Notes: a model not told the origin generated them from the sequence alone. A DNA stretch of 39,615 bases from an uncultured Rhodospirillaceae bacterium (GCA_903941095.1 CAJANN010000214.1:1-39615); one strand, 5' to 3'. Shown: positions 1-9,143, counted from the first letter of the stretch. A program made the numbers and translations.

Positions 1-264
1 GCCAAAATATAGACGCATGGTGTTTTCATGAGTCGCAGCTGCGTCTCGCCCAACCGTCGTATGGATGCCCGCCTGCGCGGGCATGACGAGTATGTACCAG
101 GGGAAATTAGCCACTTCTTAACCTGGATTCGGAGCCCTGGGTGGCGTTAGTGTTTTTTTAACGACGGATGTCTCTTGATATCCTTACAGAGAAATATACT
201 GTTCCCGGTGCCTGGTTGGACACAGCGTCCGGTGACGTTCGGGCGGTTTCGGAAAAGGTGCGGC
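1..264. other. Intergenic region upstream of the tolC-family gene
   Basis: I see no convincing gene here. A 7-bp inverted repeat, AGACGCA at 11-17 and TGCGTCT at 40-46, brackets a 22-nt loop; it could be the 3' hairpin of a gene beyond the left edge. A REP-like palindrome lies at 55-88. Near 195-200 is a -10-like TATACT, but the only -35-like hexamer, TTGATA at 175-180, is 14 nt away, which is too close for a normal sigma-70 promoter. A GGAAAAGG ribosome-binding site at 251-258 sits just before the ATG at 265. Confidence 0.6.
55..88. repeat. REP-like palindromic element
   Basis: ATGCCCGC at 65-72 and GCGGGCAT at 77-84 form a perfect 8-bp stem around the loop CTGC. CGTC at 55-58 and GACG at 85-88 can add an outer stem with a one-sided 6-nt bulge. 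The GGATGCCCGCCTGCGCGGGCAT core is familiar to me as an extragenic palindrome scattered through many proteobacterial genomes. I noticed only this copy in the window, so its repeated nature is recalled rather than demonstrated here. Confidence 0.55.
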
Positions 265-1653
265 ATGAAAAAGGCGTATTTGCTGGCTGGTGTGGCTTTG
301 ATCGGCTTCGTTTCGGTCTCGGCGGCACCTGTGGGTGCCGAAACCCTTGAAGACGTCCTGTCGGCCGCCTATGCGACCAATCCGACACTTCTGGCCCGGC
401 GCGCCCAATTGCGGGCGGCCGACGAAGCGGTGCCCCAGGCGCTGTCGCGCTGGCGGCCGACCGTCACCTATACCGAGGAGGTCGGGCGTGGCCGCTATGA
501 AAGCAACGCTTATACCGGCACCAGCGCCCAGGGGCGCGAGCAGGGGCGGACTTCGGACAGCAAGACCCTGACGGTCACCCAGTACCTGTATCGCGGCGGC
601 AAGACCGTGGCCGGCACCCGGCAGGCCGAAGCCGACGTCCTGGCCGGCCGCGCCGACCTGCAATCGAAGGAACAGAGCATTCTGCTGAGTGCGGCGACGG
701 CATTTCTGGATGTGGTCCGCGACGATTCGGTTCTGAAGCTGAACATCAATAACGAGCAGGTGCTGCGTCGGCAGCTGGAAGCCGCGCAGGAGCGGTTCCG
801 CGTCGGGGAGATCACCCGCACCGACGTCAGCCAAGCCGAGGCCCGGTTGTCGGGCGCCATCGCCGAACGGGCCGCCGCCGATGGCGCCGTGCAGAATTCC
901 CGGGCGAAGTTCATCACCGTGGTGGGGCGCGCCCCTGAGGCTCCGCAGGCTCCGGCCGCGCCGATCCGGGTGCCGGCCAGCTTCGACGAGATCAAGTCTG
1001 TCTCTCTGGCGAAAAATCCCCTGGTGGTCTATTCCGACTGGACGGCGCAATCCGCCAAGGACGGCCTCGACAAGGCCCGTGGCGACCTTCTGCCGGAGGT
1101 GACCCTGAATGGCGAGCTGAGCCGCGGCCTGTCGACCTCCAGTCAGGGCAGCGAACTTGAGACGATGGAAGCCACCGTCAAGGTCAAGGTGCCGCTGTAC
1201 GAGGCTGGCGAGTACTATTCCAAGCTGCGCGAGACCAAACATACCTATGGCCGCCGCAAGATCGAGGCCGACCAGGCCCGCCGCGATACCCTGGAAAGCG
1301 CCACCAAAGGGTGGGAAGACCTGCAGGCGGCCCGTGCCCGCGTCGGTTCCATCGAGAGCCAGATCCGCGCCTCGGAAATGGCTCTGGCCGGTGTCGAGGA
1401 AGAAGCCAAGGTCGGATCGCGCACCGTTCTCGATGTGTTGAACGCCGAACAGGAACTTTTTCAGGCGCGCGTCAATCTGGTCCGTGCCCAGCACGACCAG
1501 ATGCTGGCCGCCTTCACCCTGAAATCGGCTTTGGGCGAGATGACCGCCGAGGCGCTGGCGCTGAATGTCGAGATTTACGATCCCCGCAAGAACTTCGACG
1601 ATGTCAGATACCAGTGGATCGGGTCCGGCATCGATCAAAAGTATGGGGAATGA
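265..1653 (+). CDS. tolC: TolC-family outer-membrane efflux/type I secretion channel
   Basis: A 462-residue outer-membrane factor that should trimerise into a beta-barrel plus periplasmic alpha-tunnel and join an inner-membrane exporter. The N-terminus (MKKAYLLAGVALIGF) is a signal peptide with likely cleavage after VGA, just before ETLEDVL, the usual beginning of the mature domain. The two internally related halves are visible: RFRVGEITRTDVSQAEARL in the first and KVGSRTVLDVLNAEQEL in the second are the paired helix motifs of the family. I chose ATG 265 because GGAAAAGG lies 6 nt upstream and the signal peptide begins there; an in-frame start at 175 would put an unrelated segment in front. 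As I recall, the Caulobacter RsaF S-layer exporter gene also lies next to popZ and valS, so a type I secretion role is possible. The substrate is unknown. Confidence 0.9.
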   Translation: MKKAYLLAGVALIGFVSVSAAPVGAETLEDVLSAAYATNPTLLARRAQLRAADEAVPQALSRWRPTVTYTEEVGRGRYESNAYTGTSAQGREQGRTSDSKTLTVTQYLYRGGKTVAGTRQAEADVLAGRADLQSKEQSILLSAATAFLDVVRDDSVLKLNINNEQVLRRQLEAAQERFRVGEITRTDVSQAEARLSGAIAERAAADGAVQNSRAKFITVVGRAPEAPQAPAAPIRVPASFDEIKSVSLAKNPLVVYSDWTAQSAKDGLDKARGDLLPEVTLNGELSRGLSTSSQGSELETMEATVKVKVPLYEAGEYYSKLRETKHTYGRRKIEADQARRDTLESATKGWEDLQAARARVGSIESQIRASEMALAGVEEEAKVGSRTVLDVLNAEQELFQARVNLVRAQHDQMLAAFTLKSALGEMTAEALALNVEIYDPRKNFDDVRYQWIGSGIDQKYGE

Positions 1654-1747
1654 TGCCTGCCGGCATTGATGTTTTTAATGATTTGTTCTGGGGCGTGCGG
1701 CATGATGCCCTGCAATGGACGCCGGGGGAGCATCGGGTAGTCGAGCC

Positions 1748-2431
1748 ATGAGTGACGACAAGGCACAACAGGAACCCTCAATGGAGGATATCCTTGCCTC
1801 GATCCGGCGCATCCTGTCGGAAGACGAGGTCGAGGACAAAGGGGCGGCACCCGCTGCCGAACCGCCACCCGAACCCGAGCCCGAGCCGGTGGCCATGCCG
1901 GAGCCTGAACCCGAGCCGCTGCCGCAGGACGACATCGACGCCTTGTTCGCTCAGGCCGCACCCGAGCCCGAGCCCGTTTTCGATGTCAAGCCGGTGTTCG
2001 AGCTTGAGGACGAAGACGACGTTCTTGAGCTGACCGACGACATGGTGCTGGAAGAGCCCGAACCGGCCTTCGACATCAACGAGTTCAAGCCGGATATCGG
2101 TGACTTCGACTTCGAGCCCGAACCCGAACCCATTCCGATCCCCATTCCTATTCCTCAGCCGCCGCCGCGGATGATGGCCGTGGAAGAGGACCCCCTGGTG
2201 TCCGAGCCGGTGGCTCGCCATTCCACGTCGCTGCTGTCGGATCTGGCCCGCGAGATCGTCCGTCACCGGGCCATCGGCATCGGTCAGGGCGGCATCACCC
2301 TGGAAGACATGGTCCGCGAGCTTCTGAAGCCGATCCTGAAGGAGTGGCTGGACGACAATCTGCCCTACATGATCGAGCGGATCGTGAAACAGGAAATCGA
2401 GAAGATGGTAAACCGCGCCGAGAATCTATAG
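1748..2431 (+). CDS. popZ: PopZ/DUF2497 polar organising protein
   Basis: A 227-residue acidic protein with the three-part plan of Caulobacter PopZ. It has an N-terminal partner-binding helix (MEDILASIRRILSEDE, about residues 12-27), a long Pro/Glu/Asp-rich disordered linker (about 30-170) with repeated EPEP and PIPIPIP tracts, and C-terminal oligomerisation helices (LEDMVRELLKPILKEWLDD, then a charged amphipathic helix). PopZ forms a polar condensate that anchors ParB-parS and recruits cell-cycle proteins; polar location here is inferred. Caulobacter PopZ is 177 residues, so the linker is noticeably longer. ATG 1748 (MSDDK) matches the family start; an in-frame ATG at 1715 adds 11 unrelated residues. 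It lies between tolC and valS, an order I recall from Caulobacter. Confidence 0.85.
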   Translation: MSDDKAQQEPSMEDILASIRRILSEDEVEDKGAAPAAEPPPEPEPEPVAMPEPEPEPLPQDDIDALFAQAAPEPEPVFDVKPVFELEDEDDVLELTDDMVLEEPEPAFDINEFKPDIGDFDFEPEPEPIPIPIPIPQPPPRMMAVEEDPLVSEPVARHSTSLLSDLAREIVRHRAIGIGQGGITLEDMVRELLKPILKEWLDDNLPYMIERIVKQEIEKMVNRAENL

Positions 2432-2452
2432 TCTCTGCCGGTCCGAGATCGA

Positions 2453-2485
2453 GGCGGCTCGGGCATCCCGGGCCGCCTTGCTTTT
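2453..2485 (+). terminator. Rho-independent terminator after popZ
   Basis: GGCGGCTCGGG (2453-2463) and CCCGGGCCGCC (2467-2477) form an 11-bp stem with one T-G wobble and a CAT loop. The tail is TTGCTTTT. It separates popZ from valS. Confidence 0.75.
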
Positions 2486-2530
2486 CCACCCCCCTTCGTT
2501 CGAAGATCAAGCAACAGGATCAGCCTGGCC

Positions 2531-5194
2531 ATGCTGGACAAGACTTATCGCCCGTCCGACGTCGAAGCCCTTCATTATGGCCGCTGGGAGCAGTCCGGCG
2601 CCTTTGCCGCCGACGTGGCTTCAGCCAAGCAGCCCTATACCATCATGATGCCGCCGCCCAACGTCACCGGCAGTCTGCATATGGGGCATGCGCTGACCTT
2701 CACGCTGCAAGATGTCCTGGTGCGGTTCCACCGCATGATCGGCCGCGACGCCTTGTGGCAGCCCGGGACCGACCATGCCGGCATCGCCACCCAGATGGTG
2801 GTCGAGCGTCAGCTGGAAGCCAAGGGGGCGACCCGCCACGACCTGGGCCGCGACAGGTTCATCGAACGCGTCTGGGAATGGAAGGCGGAATCCGGCGGAA
2901 CCATCACCCGCCAGCTGCGCCGCCTGGGGGCGTCGCCGGACTGGCAGCGCGAGCGTTTCACGATGGACGATGGCCTGAGCGACGCGGTGCGCAAGGTATT
3001 CGTCACCCTGCACAAGCAGGGACTGATCTATCGCGACAAGCGGCTGGTCAACTGGGACCCCAAGCTGCACACCGCCATTTCCGACCTGGAAGTCGAGCAG
3101 CGGGAAGTCAAGGGCCACATGTGGCACTTCCGCTATCCGGTCGAGGGGCTGGCCGACACCTTCATCACCGTCGCCACCACCCGTCCCGAGACCATGCTGG
3201 GCGACACCGCGGTCGCCGTGCATCCCGAGGATGAGCGCTACACCCATCTGGTCGGCAAGATGGTCCGCCTGCCCATCGTCGGCCGGCTGATTCCCATCGT
3301 CGCCGACGAATATTCCGATCCGACCAAGGGCACCGGCGCGGTCAAGATCACCCCGGCCCACGATTTCAACGATTTCGAGGTCGGCAAGCGGCATGGCTTG
3401 CCGATGATCAACATCCTGGATCGCGACGCCCGGTTGACCGAGGACGTGCCGGAAGCCTATCGCGGCCTGGACCGTTACGAGGCCCGCAAGAAGGTGGTGG
3501 CCGAGATCGAGTCCCTGGGGCTGCTGGACAAGATCGATTCCCACGTCCACATGGTCCCGTATGGCGACCGTTCCGGAGTGGTCATCGAACCGTGGCTGAC
3601 CGACCAGTGGTTCGTCGACGCCGCCACCCTGGCCAAGCCGGCGGTGGAAGCGGTCGAGACCGGCAGGACCCGCTTCGTTCCCAAGCATTGGGAAAACACG
3701 TATTACGAATGGATGCGCAACATTCAGCCCTGGTGCATCTCGCGCCAGATCTGGTGGGGCCATCAGGTGCCGGCCTGGTATGGTCCGGACGGTCATGTCT
3801 TCGTCGAAATGAGCGAGGACGAGGCCGCCGCCGCCGCGGCCGCCCATTACGGCCAGGCCGTTGCCCTGACCCGGGATACCGACGTCCTGGACACATGGTT
3901 CTCGTCGGCGCTGTGGCCGTTCTCGACCTTGGGCTGGCCCGAGCAGACCCCGGAACTGGCCCGTTATTATTCCACCGACGTTCTGGTGACCGGCTTCGAC
4001 ATCATCTTCTTCTGGGTGGCCCGGATGATGATGATGGGCATCCACTTCATGGGCGACGTTCCCTTCCGCGACATCTATATCCACGCCCTGGTCCGCGACG
4101 AGAAGGGCCAGAAGATGTCGAAATCCAAGGGCAACATCATCGATCCCCTGGACCTGATCGACAAATACGGCTGTGACGCCCTGCGCTTCACCCTGTCGGC
4201 CCTGGCCGCCCAGGGGCGCGACATCAAGCTGGCGGAAAGCCGGGTCGAGGGCTATCGCAATTTCGCCACCAAACTGTGGAATTCGGCGCGTTTCTGCCAG
4301 ATGAACGAATGCCAGCCGGTCGCGGATTTCGATCCGCGCACGGTCAAGGAGACCGTCAACCGCTGGATTGCCGGCAAGACCGCCGAGGTCGCCGACAAGG
4401 TGGCGCAGGCGTTGTCGGCCTATCGTTTCGATGCCGCCGCCGGTGCTGCCTATCAGTTCGTATGGGGAACCTTCTGCGACTGGCACCTGGAATTCGCCAA
4501 GCCGATCTTCCAGGGCAGCGACGAGGCGGCCAAGGCCGAAACCCGCGCCACCACCGCCTGGGTCCTGGACACCATCTTGCACATTCTGCACCCCTTCATG
4601 CCCTTCATCACCGAAGAATTGTGGGCGCAGATGGGGGGACGCAGCGACCAGCTGATGCTGCGTCCGTGGCCGCAACTGGACGGTCTGCACAATCCCGCCG
4701 CGGAGCAGGAAATGGACTGGGTGGTCCGGGTCATTTCGACCATCCGCGCCGTCCGCTCCGAAATGAACGTGCCGCCTTCGGCCCAGGTCGAGCTGATGGT
4801 GTCGGGACTGGGCGAGCAGGGGCGGGGCTGGGCCGGGACTCACGAGGATCTGCTGCTGCGTCTGGCCCGTCTGTCGGCCATCGAATCCCATGCCTCGGGC
4901 GAGCGGATCGCCCAGGCCTTCTCGCACGGCGCGGTTCAGATGGTGGTGGACGGCGCCACTCTGGTCATGCCGCTGGCCGGGATCATCGACATCGACAAGG
5001 AACGTGCCCGCCTGGAAAAGGAAGCCGCCCGCGTCGAGCAGGAGATCGGCAAGGTCGACCGCAAGCTGTCCAACCCCGACTTCATCGCCAAGGCCGCTCC
5101 TGAAGTGGTCGAGGAGAATCGCGAGCGCCGCGACGAATGGCTGGCCGCCAAGGCCAAGCTGGACGAAGCGATGCAGCGCCTGTCGGGGGCCTAG
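2531..5194 (+). CDS. valS: Valine--tRNA ligase
   Basis: This 887-residue class I aminoacyl-tRNA synthetase charges tRNA-Val. The HIGH-type signature is [13 protein letters not shown] (residues 41-53) and the KMSKS loop is at 528-532. Between them, about residues 190-340, lies the CP1 editing domain that hydrolyses mischarged Thr-tRNA, including [17 protein letters not shown]. After the anticodon-binding domain, the C-terminal 75 or so residues ([13 protein letters not shown], then [13 protein letters not shown]) form the coiled-coil tRNA-binding arm of bacterial ValRS. Length is normal. ATG 2531 is preceded by AGGATCAG. It has its own leader after the popZ terminator and a hairpin right after its stop. 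Confidence 0.98.
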   Translation: MLDKTYRPSDVEALHYGRWEQSGAFAADVASAKQPYTIMMPPPNVTGSLHMGHALTFTLQDVLVRFHRMIGRDALWQPGTDHAGIATQMVVERQLEAKGATRHDLGRDRFIERVWEWKAESGGTITRQLRRLGASPDWQRERFTMDDGLSDAVRKVFVTLHKQGLIYRDKRLVNWDPKLHTAISDLEVEQREVKGHMWHFRYPVEGLADTFITVATTRPETMLGDTAVAVHPEDERYTHLVGKMVRLPIVGRLIPIVADEYSDPTKGTGAVKITPAHDFNDFEVGKRHGLPMINILDRDARLTEDVPEAYRGLDRYEARKKVVAEIESLGLLDKIDSHVHMVPYGDRSGVVIEPWLTDQWFVDAATLAKPAVEAVETGRTRFVPKHWENTYYEWMRNIQPWCISRQIWWGHQVPAWYGPDGHVFVEMSEDEAAAAAAAHYGQAVALTRDTDVLDTWFSSALWPFSTLGWPEQTPELARYYSTDVLVTGFDIIFFWVARMMMMGIHFMGDVPFRDIYIHALVRDEKGQKMSKSKGNIIDPLDLIDKYGCDALRFTLSALAAQGRDIKLAESRVEGYRNFATKLWNSARFCQMNECQPVADFDPRTVKETVNRWIAGKTAEVADKVAQALSAYRFDAAAGAAYQFVWGTFCDWHLEFAKPIFQGSDEAAKAETRATTAWVLDTILHILHPFMPFITEELWAQMGGRSDQLMLRPWPQLDGLHNPAAEQEMDWVVRVISTIRAVRSEMNVPPSAQVELMVSGLGEQGRGWAGTHEDLLLRLARLSAIESHASGERIAQAFSHGAVQMVVDGATLVMPLAGIIDIDKERARLEKEAARVEQEIGKVDRKLSNPDFIAKAAPEVVEENRERRDEWLAAKAKLDEAMQRLSGA

Positions 5195-5201
5195 AGAGAC
5201 C

Positions 5202-5227
5202 GGGGCGCGGTTTGCTTTCCGCGCCCC
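5202..5227. terminator. Hairpin between convergent valS and phosphoesterase genes
   Basis: GGGGCGCGG (5202-5210) and CCGCGCCCC (5219-5227) make a perfect 9-bp stem around TTTGCTTT. Neither strand shows a strong downstream T-run, so classical intrinsic termination is uncertain. Its place between two converging genes suggests a shared 3'-end structure. Confidence 0.55.
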
Positions 5228-5239
5228 GCGCCGTCGCCG

Positions 5240-6010
5240 TCAATCATGGTGCCACAGGCCGGCCACCTTGTGGAAACCGTGGCGGTGCACGGTGTGGAAG
5301 GCCGCCCCCGACCAGCCACGGACCTCGACGGTCAGGGCCGGCATGGTGATCCGGATCAGGGCATAGCCGTTGGCGTCCTCGCGCAGCCGGGTAGAGCAGG
5401 CGGTCGAGGCCTGGACCAGCACGCACGAGCGGTGATGCCCGGCGGCGATCAGTGCGACATGGGCATGATGGACATGGCCGGCCAGCACCAGATCGATGCC
5501 GCGTTCGGCCAGGCTGTCGAAGGGATGGCCGGCTTTGGCCGTGGACGGCGGGTGATGCAGGAAGGCCACGCGGCACGCCGTGGCGGGGGTCGAGGCCAGC
5601 ACCTGATCGACATGCTCCAGATGGCTGCTGCGCAGTTTTCCGCTTTTCCAGCGCAGATGCCGGGTGCTGTCCAGGCCGACGGCGACGATGGCTTCGTCCT
5701 GCCAGACCGGGCGTTCGTCATGGTCGGGCAGGTGCGCGGCGAATTTGGCCCGCGGCCTGAAGATCCGCTGCAGCGGACGATACAGCGGCTCAAGGTCGTG
5801 GTTGCCGGGAACCACCAGGGATGGAGCCGGAAGCTGGTCGAGAAACTGCCGCGCTTCGGTGAACTGGTGGCTGCGGGCGCGCTGGGTCAGGTCGCCGGAC
5901 ACGATGATCAGGTCGGGGCGGTTCCGGGTGATGTCGGTCAGCAGCGCCTGGACGACCTGGGGGTCGGTCCGGCCGAAATGCAGGTCTGACAGATGGGCGA
6001 TCAGTCTCAC
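5240..6010 (-). CDS. Calcineurin-type metallophosphoesterase (CpdA-like)
   Basis: A 256-residue calcineurin-fold metallophosphoesterase. All dimetal motifs are present: SDLHFG (D9, H11), SGDLTQ (D40), PGNHD (N70, H71), FLHHPP (H152) and AGHVHHAH (H179, H181). The family includes CpdA-type 3',5'-cAMP phosphodiesterases and enzymes acting on lipid or other phosphodiesters. The sequence supports the fold and an intact active site but not the substrate. It is cytoplasmic (no signal peptide) and lies 3 nt behind a diacylglycerol-kinase-type gene, so the two are almost certainly cotranscribed. That context makes a phospholipid-related substrate as plausible as cAMP. Confidence 0.85.
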   Translation of the reverse strand: MRLIAHLSDLHFGRTDPQVVQALLTDITRNRPDLIIVSGDLTQRARSHQFTEARQFLDQLPAPSLVVPGNHDLEPLYRPLQRIFRPRAKFAAHLPDHDERPVWQDEAIVAVGLDSTRHLRWKSGKLRSSHLEHVDQVLASTPATACRVAFLHHPPSTAKAGHPFDSLAERGIDLVLAGHVHHAHVALIAAGHHRSCVLVQASTACSTRLREDANGYALIRITMPALTVEVRGWSGAAFHTVHRHGFHKVAGLWHHD

Positions 6011-6013
6011 CGT

Positions 6014-6919
6014 TCACTCTCCCGATGGGGGCGGCGGCATCAGCATCCGCAGGGCCTTGGGGCGGACCCGGAAGACCAGCGGCGAGGTCAGCACGGTGAC
6101 CTCGCCGTCCAGCGACACCATCAGCCGCCGCTTGCGCCCGGTGACCCGGACCTCGTCGGCGGTGAAGGTCTCCAGCAGGCTTTCCACCCGCCACCGGCCG
6201 ATCAGGGCGTTGAAGGCCAGCCACAGCAGCGACAGGCGCGATGTGCATTTGGCGACATGGACCACCAGTTCGCCGCGGTCCAGGGTCTGGCGCGACAGGG
6301 GCAGCGGCTCTTCCCGCCAGGCATTGTTGGATATGACCAGCAATGGCGAGGTGACGGTGGTCGATCGCCCCCGTACCGACAAGGTCACCGTCACCATCGG
6401 ATAGCGGCGGAAGGCCCGTAGCGCCGCCAGGGCGAAGGCCGGCCACTTGGCAAGGCCTTCCTTCTGCAGGCGGTCCCGACGGCGGACCACGCGGGGATGC
6501 ATGCCCAGCGAGGCCCAGATGGCGAAAGGCAGGCCGTTGACCTCGCCCAGGTCGATTTCCCTGGCCGAGCTGGCGGCCAGCACACGGGCGGCATCGACCG
6601 GATCCAGCGGCAGGCCCAGGTCGCGGGCCAGCAGGTTCAGGGTTCCCAGGGGCAGCAGTCCCAGGGGCTTGCTTTGCCCGATCCCGGCCAGGACGGCGGT
6701 CAGGATGGTGCCGTCGCCGCCACCGGCGATGACGGCCTCGATATCCGGTCGGATCGCCAGCGCCGACAGGCGGGTGGCCAGATCCCGCCGGCCGCAGACC
6801 TCGACGGCGACGTCGTGGCCGGCCTGACGCAAGGCGCCGGCGATGGCGTCGACGGTGGACTCCAGGGGAAGGCGGCGAAAGGTGCCGGCAGCGCGGTTGA
6901 TGACCAGGGCAAGACGCAT
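6014..6919 (-). CDS. Diacylglycerol kinase-type lipid kinase (DAGK_cat family)
   Basis: A 301-residue protein of the DagK/YegS lipid-kinase family, which phosphorylates diacylglycerol or related lipids at the inner membrane face. The ATP-binding motif AGGGDGT (residues 65-71) and the following LLPLGTLNLLARDLGLP block (88-104) are canonical. The C-terminal half is the beta-rich lipid-binding domain. The N-terminus MRLALVINRAAG has the usual start with the N-R-A-G loop. It is the first gene of a two-gene minus-strand unit with the metallophosphoesterase and is divergent from the HD-GYP gene. The exact lipid substrate cannot be read from the sequence. Confidence 0.88.
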   Translation of the reverse strand: MRLALVINRAAGTFRRLPLESTVDAIAGALRQAGHDVAVEVCGRRDLATRLSALAIRPDIEAVIAGGGDGTILTAVLAGIGQSKPLGLLPLGTLNLLARDLGLPLDPVDAARVLAASSAREIDLGEVNGLPFAIWASLGMHPRVVRRRDRLQKEGLAKWPAFALAALRAFRRYPMVTVTLSVRGRSTTVTSPLLVISNNAWREEPLPLSRQTLDRGELVVHVAKCTSRLSLLWLAFNALIGRWRVESLLETFTADEVRVTGRKRRLMVSLDGEVTVLTSPLVFRVRPKALRMLMPPPPSGE

Positions 6920-6979
6920 CGGCCAATCTCAGACCCGCATGGACCGGCCTGTCAACCGCTGAAAGGGACGGACGCAGGA

Positions 6980-6998
6980 TGATCGCATTTGGCGATCA
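6980..6998. promoter_or_regulatory. Inverted repeat in the divergent dagK/HD-GYP intergenic region
   Basis: TGATCGC (6980-6986) and GCGATCA (6992-6998) form a perfect 7-bp inverted repeat around ATTTG. It sits 61 nt upstream of the lipid-kinase start and about 90 nt upstream of the -35 box of the HD-GYP promoter. It could be an operator for a dimeric regulator. The dyad is suggestive only. Confidence 0.35.
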
Positions 6999-7087
6999 CC
7001 CTGGCGACGGACTGCCGGCGCATTCCCGTGGCGCGTCCGTGGCGTCCTGGGCGACTATGACTGATAGATGGATGGCGAAACCTGCTT

Positions 7088-7117
7088 TTGACGTTTTTGC
7101 CGTTGGCGGCCTATAGT
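7088..7117 (+). promoter_or_regulatory. Sigma-70-type promoter for the HD-GYP/mepA unit
   Basis: TTGACG (7088-7093), an 18-nt spacer and TATAGT (7112-7117) form one of the best promoter matches I found in the window. It would start transcription near 7124, giving a short leader with the ribosome-binding site AAGGAAG before ATG 7147. Confidence 0.65.
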
Positions 7118-7146
7118 GTCGGCGCCGATTTGACAAGGAAGTGCGG

Positions 7147-8277
7147 ATGTCCGGTCCGGATGGGGGAAAATTCGGGTTCCGGCCGCTCCAGCAGGGTCTG
7201 GCGGAGCGTCTGGTCTGCCTGCATGACGAGATGAAACGGGACTTCTCCGGCGTCAACCGGGTGGCCGTGGCCATCTACGACCATCATACCGACATCCTGC
7301 GCTCTTTCGTGCATTCCAGCGAGGGCGACAATCCCTTCGACCATACCCTGGCCCGTCTGTCCGACCTCAAGGCCCTGGCCGAGCTGGCGCGGACCGGCGC
7401 CCGGCGGGTCGTCGGCGACCTGTCCACCCATGCCAGCGCCACCCCGGTTCACAACCGCCGTCTGGTCGGGGCGGGGTATATGGCCAGCTATACCGTGCCG
7501 ATCTTCCACAAGGGGGTGTTCAACGGCTTCGTCTTTTTCAACTCGTTCCAGAAGGGGTATTTCACTCCGGCGGTGGTGCATGGCCTGAAACCCATCGCCG
7601 AGGTGGTGGCGCTGCAGACGGTGATGGAGCTGGACGCCTTGCGCATGATCCATGCGGCGGTCCAGACCGTGCGGCAGATCAGCCGGGTCCGCGACGAGGA
7701 AACCGGAACACATCTGGAGCGGATGGCGCGATATACCCGCCTGCTGGCCTTGCGCCTGGCCCCGCGCAAGGGGATGTCCGACGAATGGGTCGAGTTCCTG
7801 TTCCAGTTCGCGCCGTTGCACGATGTCGGCAAGATCGCCGTGCCCGACCATATCCTGTTCAAGCCGGACCGGCTGACGCCGGAAGAGTTCGATATCATGA
7901 AGACCCACGTCACCCGCGGGTCCGAGATCGTTCAGGTGATGGCCGATACCTTCCGCATCGGGACCGCTCCCTATATGCGGGTTCTGCGCAATGTCGTCGC
8001 CCATCATCACGAATGCCCGGACGGCAGCGGCTATCCCCAGGGGCTGAGGGGCGAGAATGTTTCGCTGGAGGGCCGGATCATCGCCGTCGCAGACGTTTTC
8101 GATGCGCTGACCTCGACCCGTCCCTACAAGAAGCCGTGGAGTGTCGAGGAGGCATTGGCTTTTCTGGGCGGACAGGCCGGCGGCAGGTTCGATTCCGATG
8201 CCGTAGAGGCGCTGAGGGAAAGCCGCTCGGCCATCGACGATATCCGGCGCCAGTTCGCCGAAAGCCCCCTGGGGTGA
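7147..8277 (+). CDS. HD-GYP domain cyclic-di-GMP phosphodiesterase with N-terminal GAF-like domain
   Basis: A 376-residue protein predicted to hydrolyse cyclic di-GMP. Residues about 20-160 look like a GAF-type sensory domain (NRVAVAIYDHHTDILRSF and GYMASYTVPIFHKGVFNGF). The HD-GYP domain follows: THLERMARY (H189), LHDVGKIAVPD (H225-D226), MKTHV (H254), then HHECPDGSGYPQGLRG with GYP at 295-297. Every signature residue is intact, so catalysis is likely. There is no membrane segment or receiver domain; the GAF-like region presumably binds a ligand. I chose ATG 7147 because AAGGAAG is 6 nt upstream; a GTG two codons earlier overlaps that site. mepA begins 2 nt after its stop. Confidence 0.9.
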   Translation: MSGPDGGKFGFRPLQQGLAERLVCLHDEMKRDFSGVNRVAVAIYDHHTDILRSFVHSSEGDNPFDHTLARLSDLKALAELARTGARRVVGDLSTHASATPVHNRRLVGAGYMASYTVPIFHKGVFNGFVFFNSFQKGYFTPAVVHGLKPIAEVVALQTVMELDALRMIHAAVQTVRQISRVRDEETGTHLERMARYTRLLALRLAPRKGMSDEWVEFLFQFAPLHDVGKIAVPDHILFKPDRLTPEEFDIMKTHVTRGSEIVQVMADTFRIGTAPYMRVLRNVVAHHHECPDGSGYPQGLRGENVSLEGRIIAVADVFDALTSTRPYKKPWSVEEALAFLGGQAGGRFDSDAVEALRESRSAIDDIRRQFAESPLG

Positions 8278-8279
8278 GC

Positions 8280-9143
8280 ATGCGAAGATTGTTGCGTCCC
8301 GTTGTTGTACTGTTGCCGTTGCTGGCCGCATCCCCGGCGGTGCGGGCCGCTGCCCCCGACCTGTGGGCCGGGGTGTCCGTGCCGACGCCCGAGCAGCCCC
8401 GGTCCATCGGGTCGGCGGCGGCCGGCTGCGTCGCCGGTGCCGTCGCTCTGCCCGTGGACGGCGAGGGGTATCAGGTGCTGCGCCCCGGCCGCAACCGCCT
8501 GTGGTCGCATCCGCGCACCATCGCCCTGCTGCAGGGGCTGGGCCGCGACTTCGCCCGCGACGGGGGCGGCCCCCTGCTGGTCGGCGACCTGTCGCAGCCG
8601 CGCGGCGGGCCGATGTCCTATGGGCACGGCAGCCACCAGAACGGCCTGGACGCCGATATCTGGTTCCGTCTGCCGGCCCGGCCGCTTGGCGATGCCGAAC
8701 GGGCGGCGCCGGTGCCGGTCTCGATGGTCAAGGGGCGGGGGGTGGACGGCAAGGTCTGGACGCCCCGGCACCTGCGCCTGCTGCAACTGGCGGCGGCCCG
8801 GCCCGAGATCGACCGTATTTTCGTCAATCCGGCGATCAAGGCGGAAGCCTGCCGGACCGCCCGGGGGGATCGCGGCTGGCTGGGCAAGCTGCGGCCGTGG
8901 TGGGGGCATGACGAGCATTTCCATCTGCGGCTGTCCTGTCCGCCCGGCGACCTGGATTGTTCGCCGCAGGCCCCGGTCGCCGCCGGCGACGGATGTGGTG
9001 CCGAGCTGCAATCCTGGCTGAAGCGCCCGACCGTTCTGCCGGACGCGTCGCGCGACAAGCCCAATTTCCGCCGGCCGGTTCTGCCGTCCTCCTGCACGGC
9101 GGTGCTGGATCATCCCGCCAGGGTACCCGCCGGCGGGCGGTGA
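8280..9143 (+). CDS. mepA: Penicillin-insensitive murein endopeptidase
   Basis: A 287-residue periplasmic LAS-family metallopeptidase that cleaves D-Ala-mDAP crosslinks in peptidoglycan. The signal peptide [21 protein letters not shown] probably ends at VRA. The core is [19 protein letters not shown], then NGLDADIW, giving zinc ligands H119 and D126 (the same 7-residue spacing as H113/D120 of E. coli MepA), and the HxH pair in [14 protein letters not shown]. Several cysteines ([18 protein letters not shown]-terminal SSCTA) would form the disulphides usual in MepA. The ATG at 8280 is 2 nt after the HD-GYP stop, implying translational coupling. Confidence 0.92.
   Translation: MRRLLRPVVVLLPLLAASPAVRAAAPDLWAGVSVPTPEQPRSIGSAAAGCVAGAVALPVDGEGYQVLRPGRNRLWSHPRTIALLQGLGRDFARDGGGPLLVGDLSQPRGGPMSYGHGSHQNGLDADIWFRLPARPLGDAERAAPVPVSMVKGRGVDGKVWTPRHLRLLQLAAARPEIDRIFVNPAIKAEACRTARGDRGWLGKLRPWWGHDEHFHLRLSCPPGDLDCSPQAPVAAGDGCGAELQSWLKRPTVLPDASRDKPNFRRPVLPSSCTAVLDHPARVPAGGR

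Noticed and set aside
1961-2150. Tandem DNA repeat in the popZ-like gene as a possible CRISPR or satellite
   Set aside because: It is imperfect EP/PI codon repetition within a coding frame, with no spacer structure.
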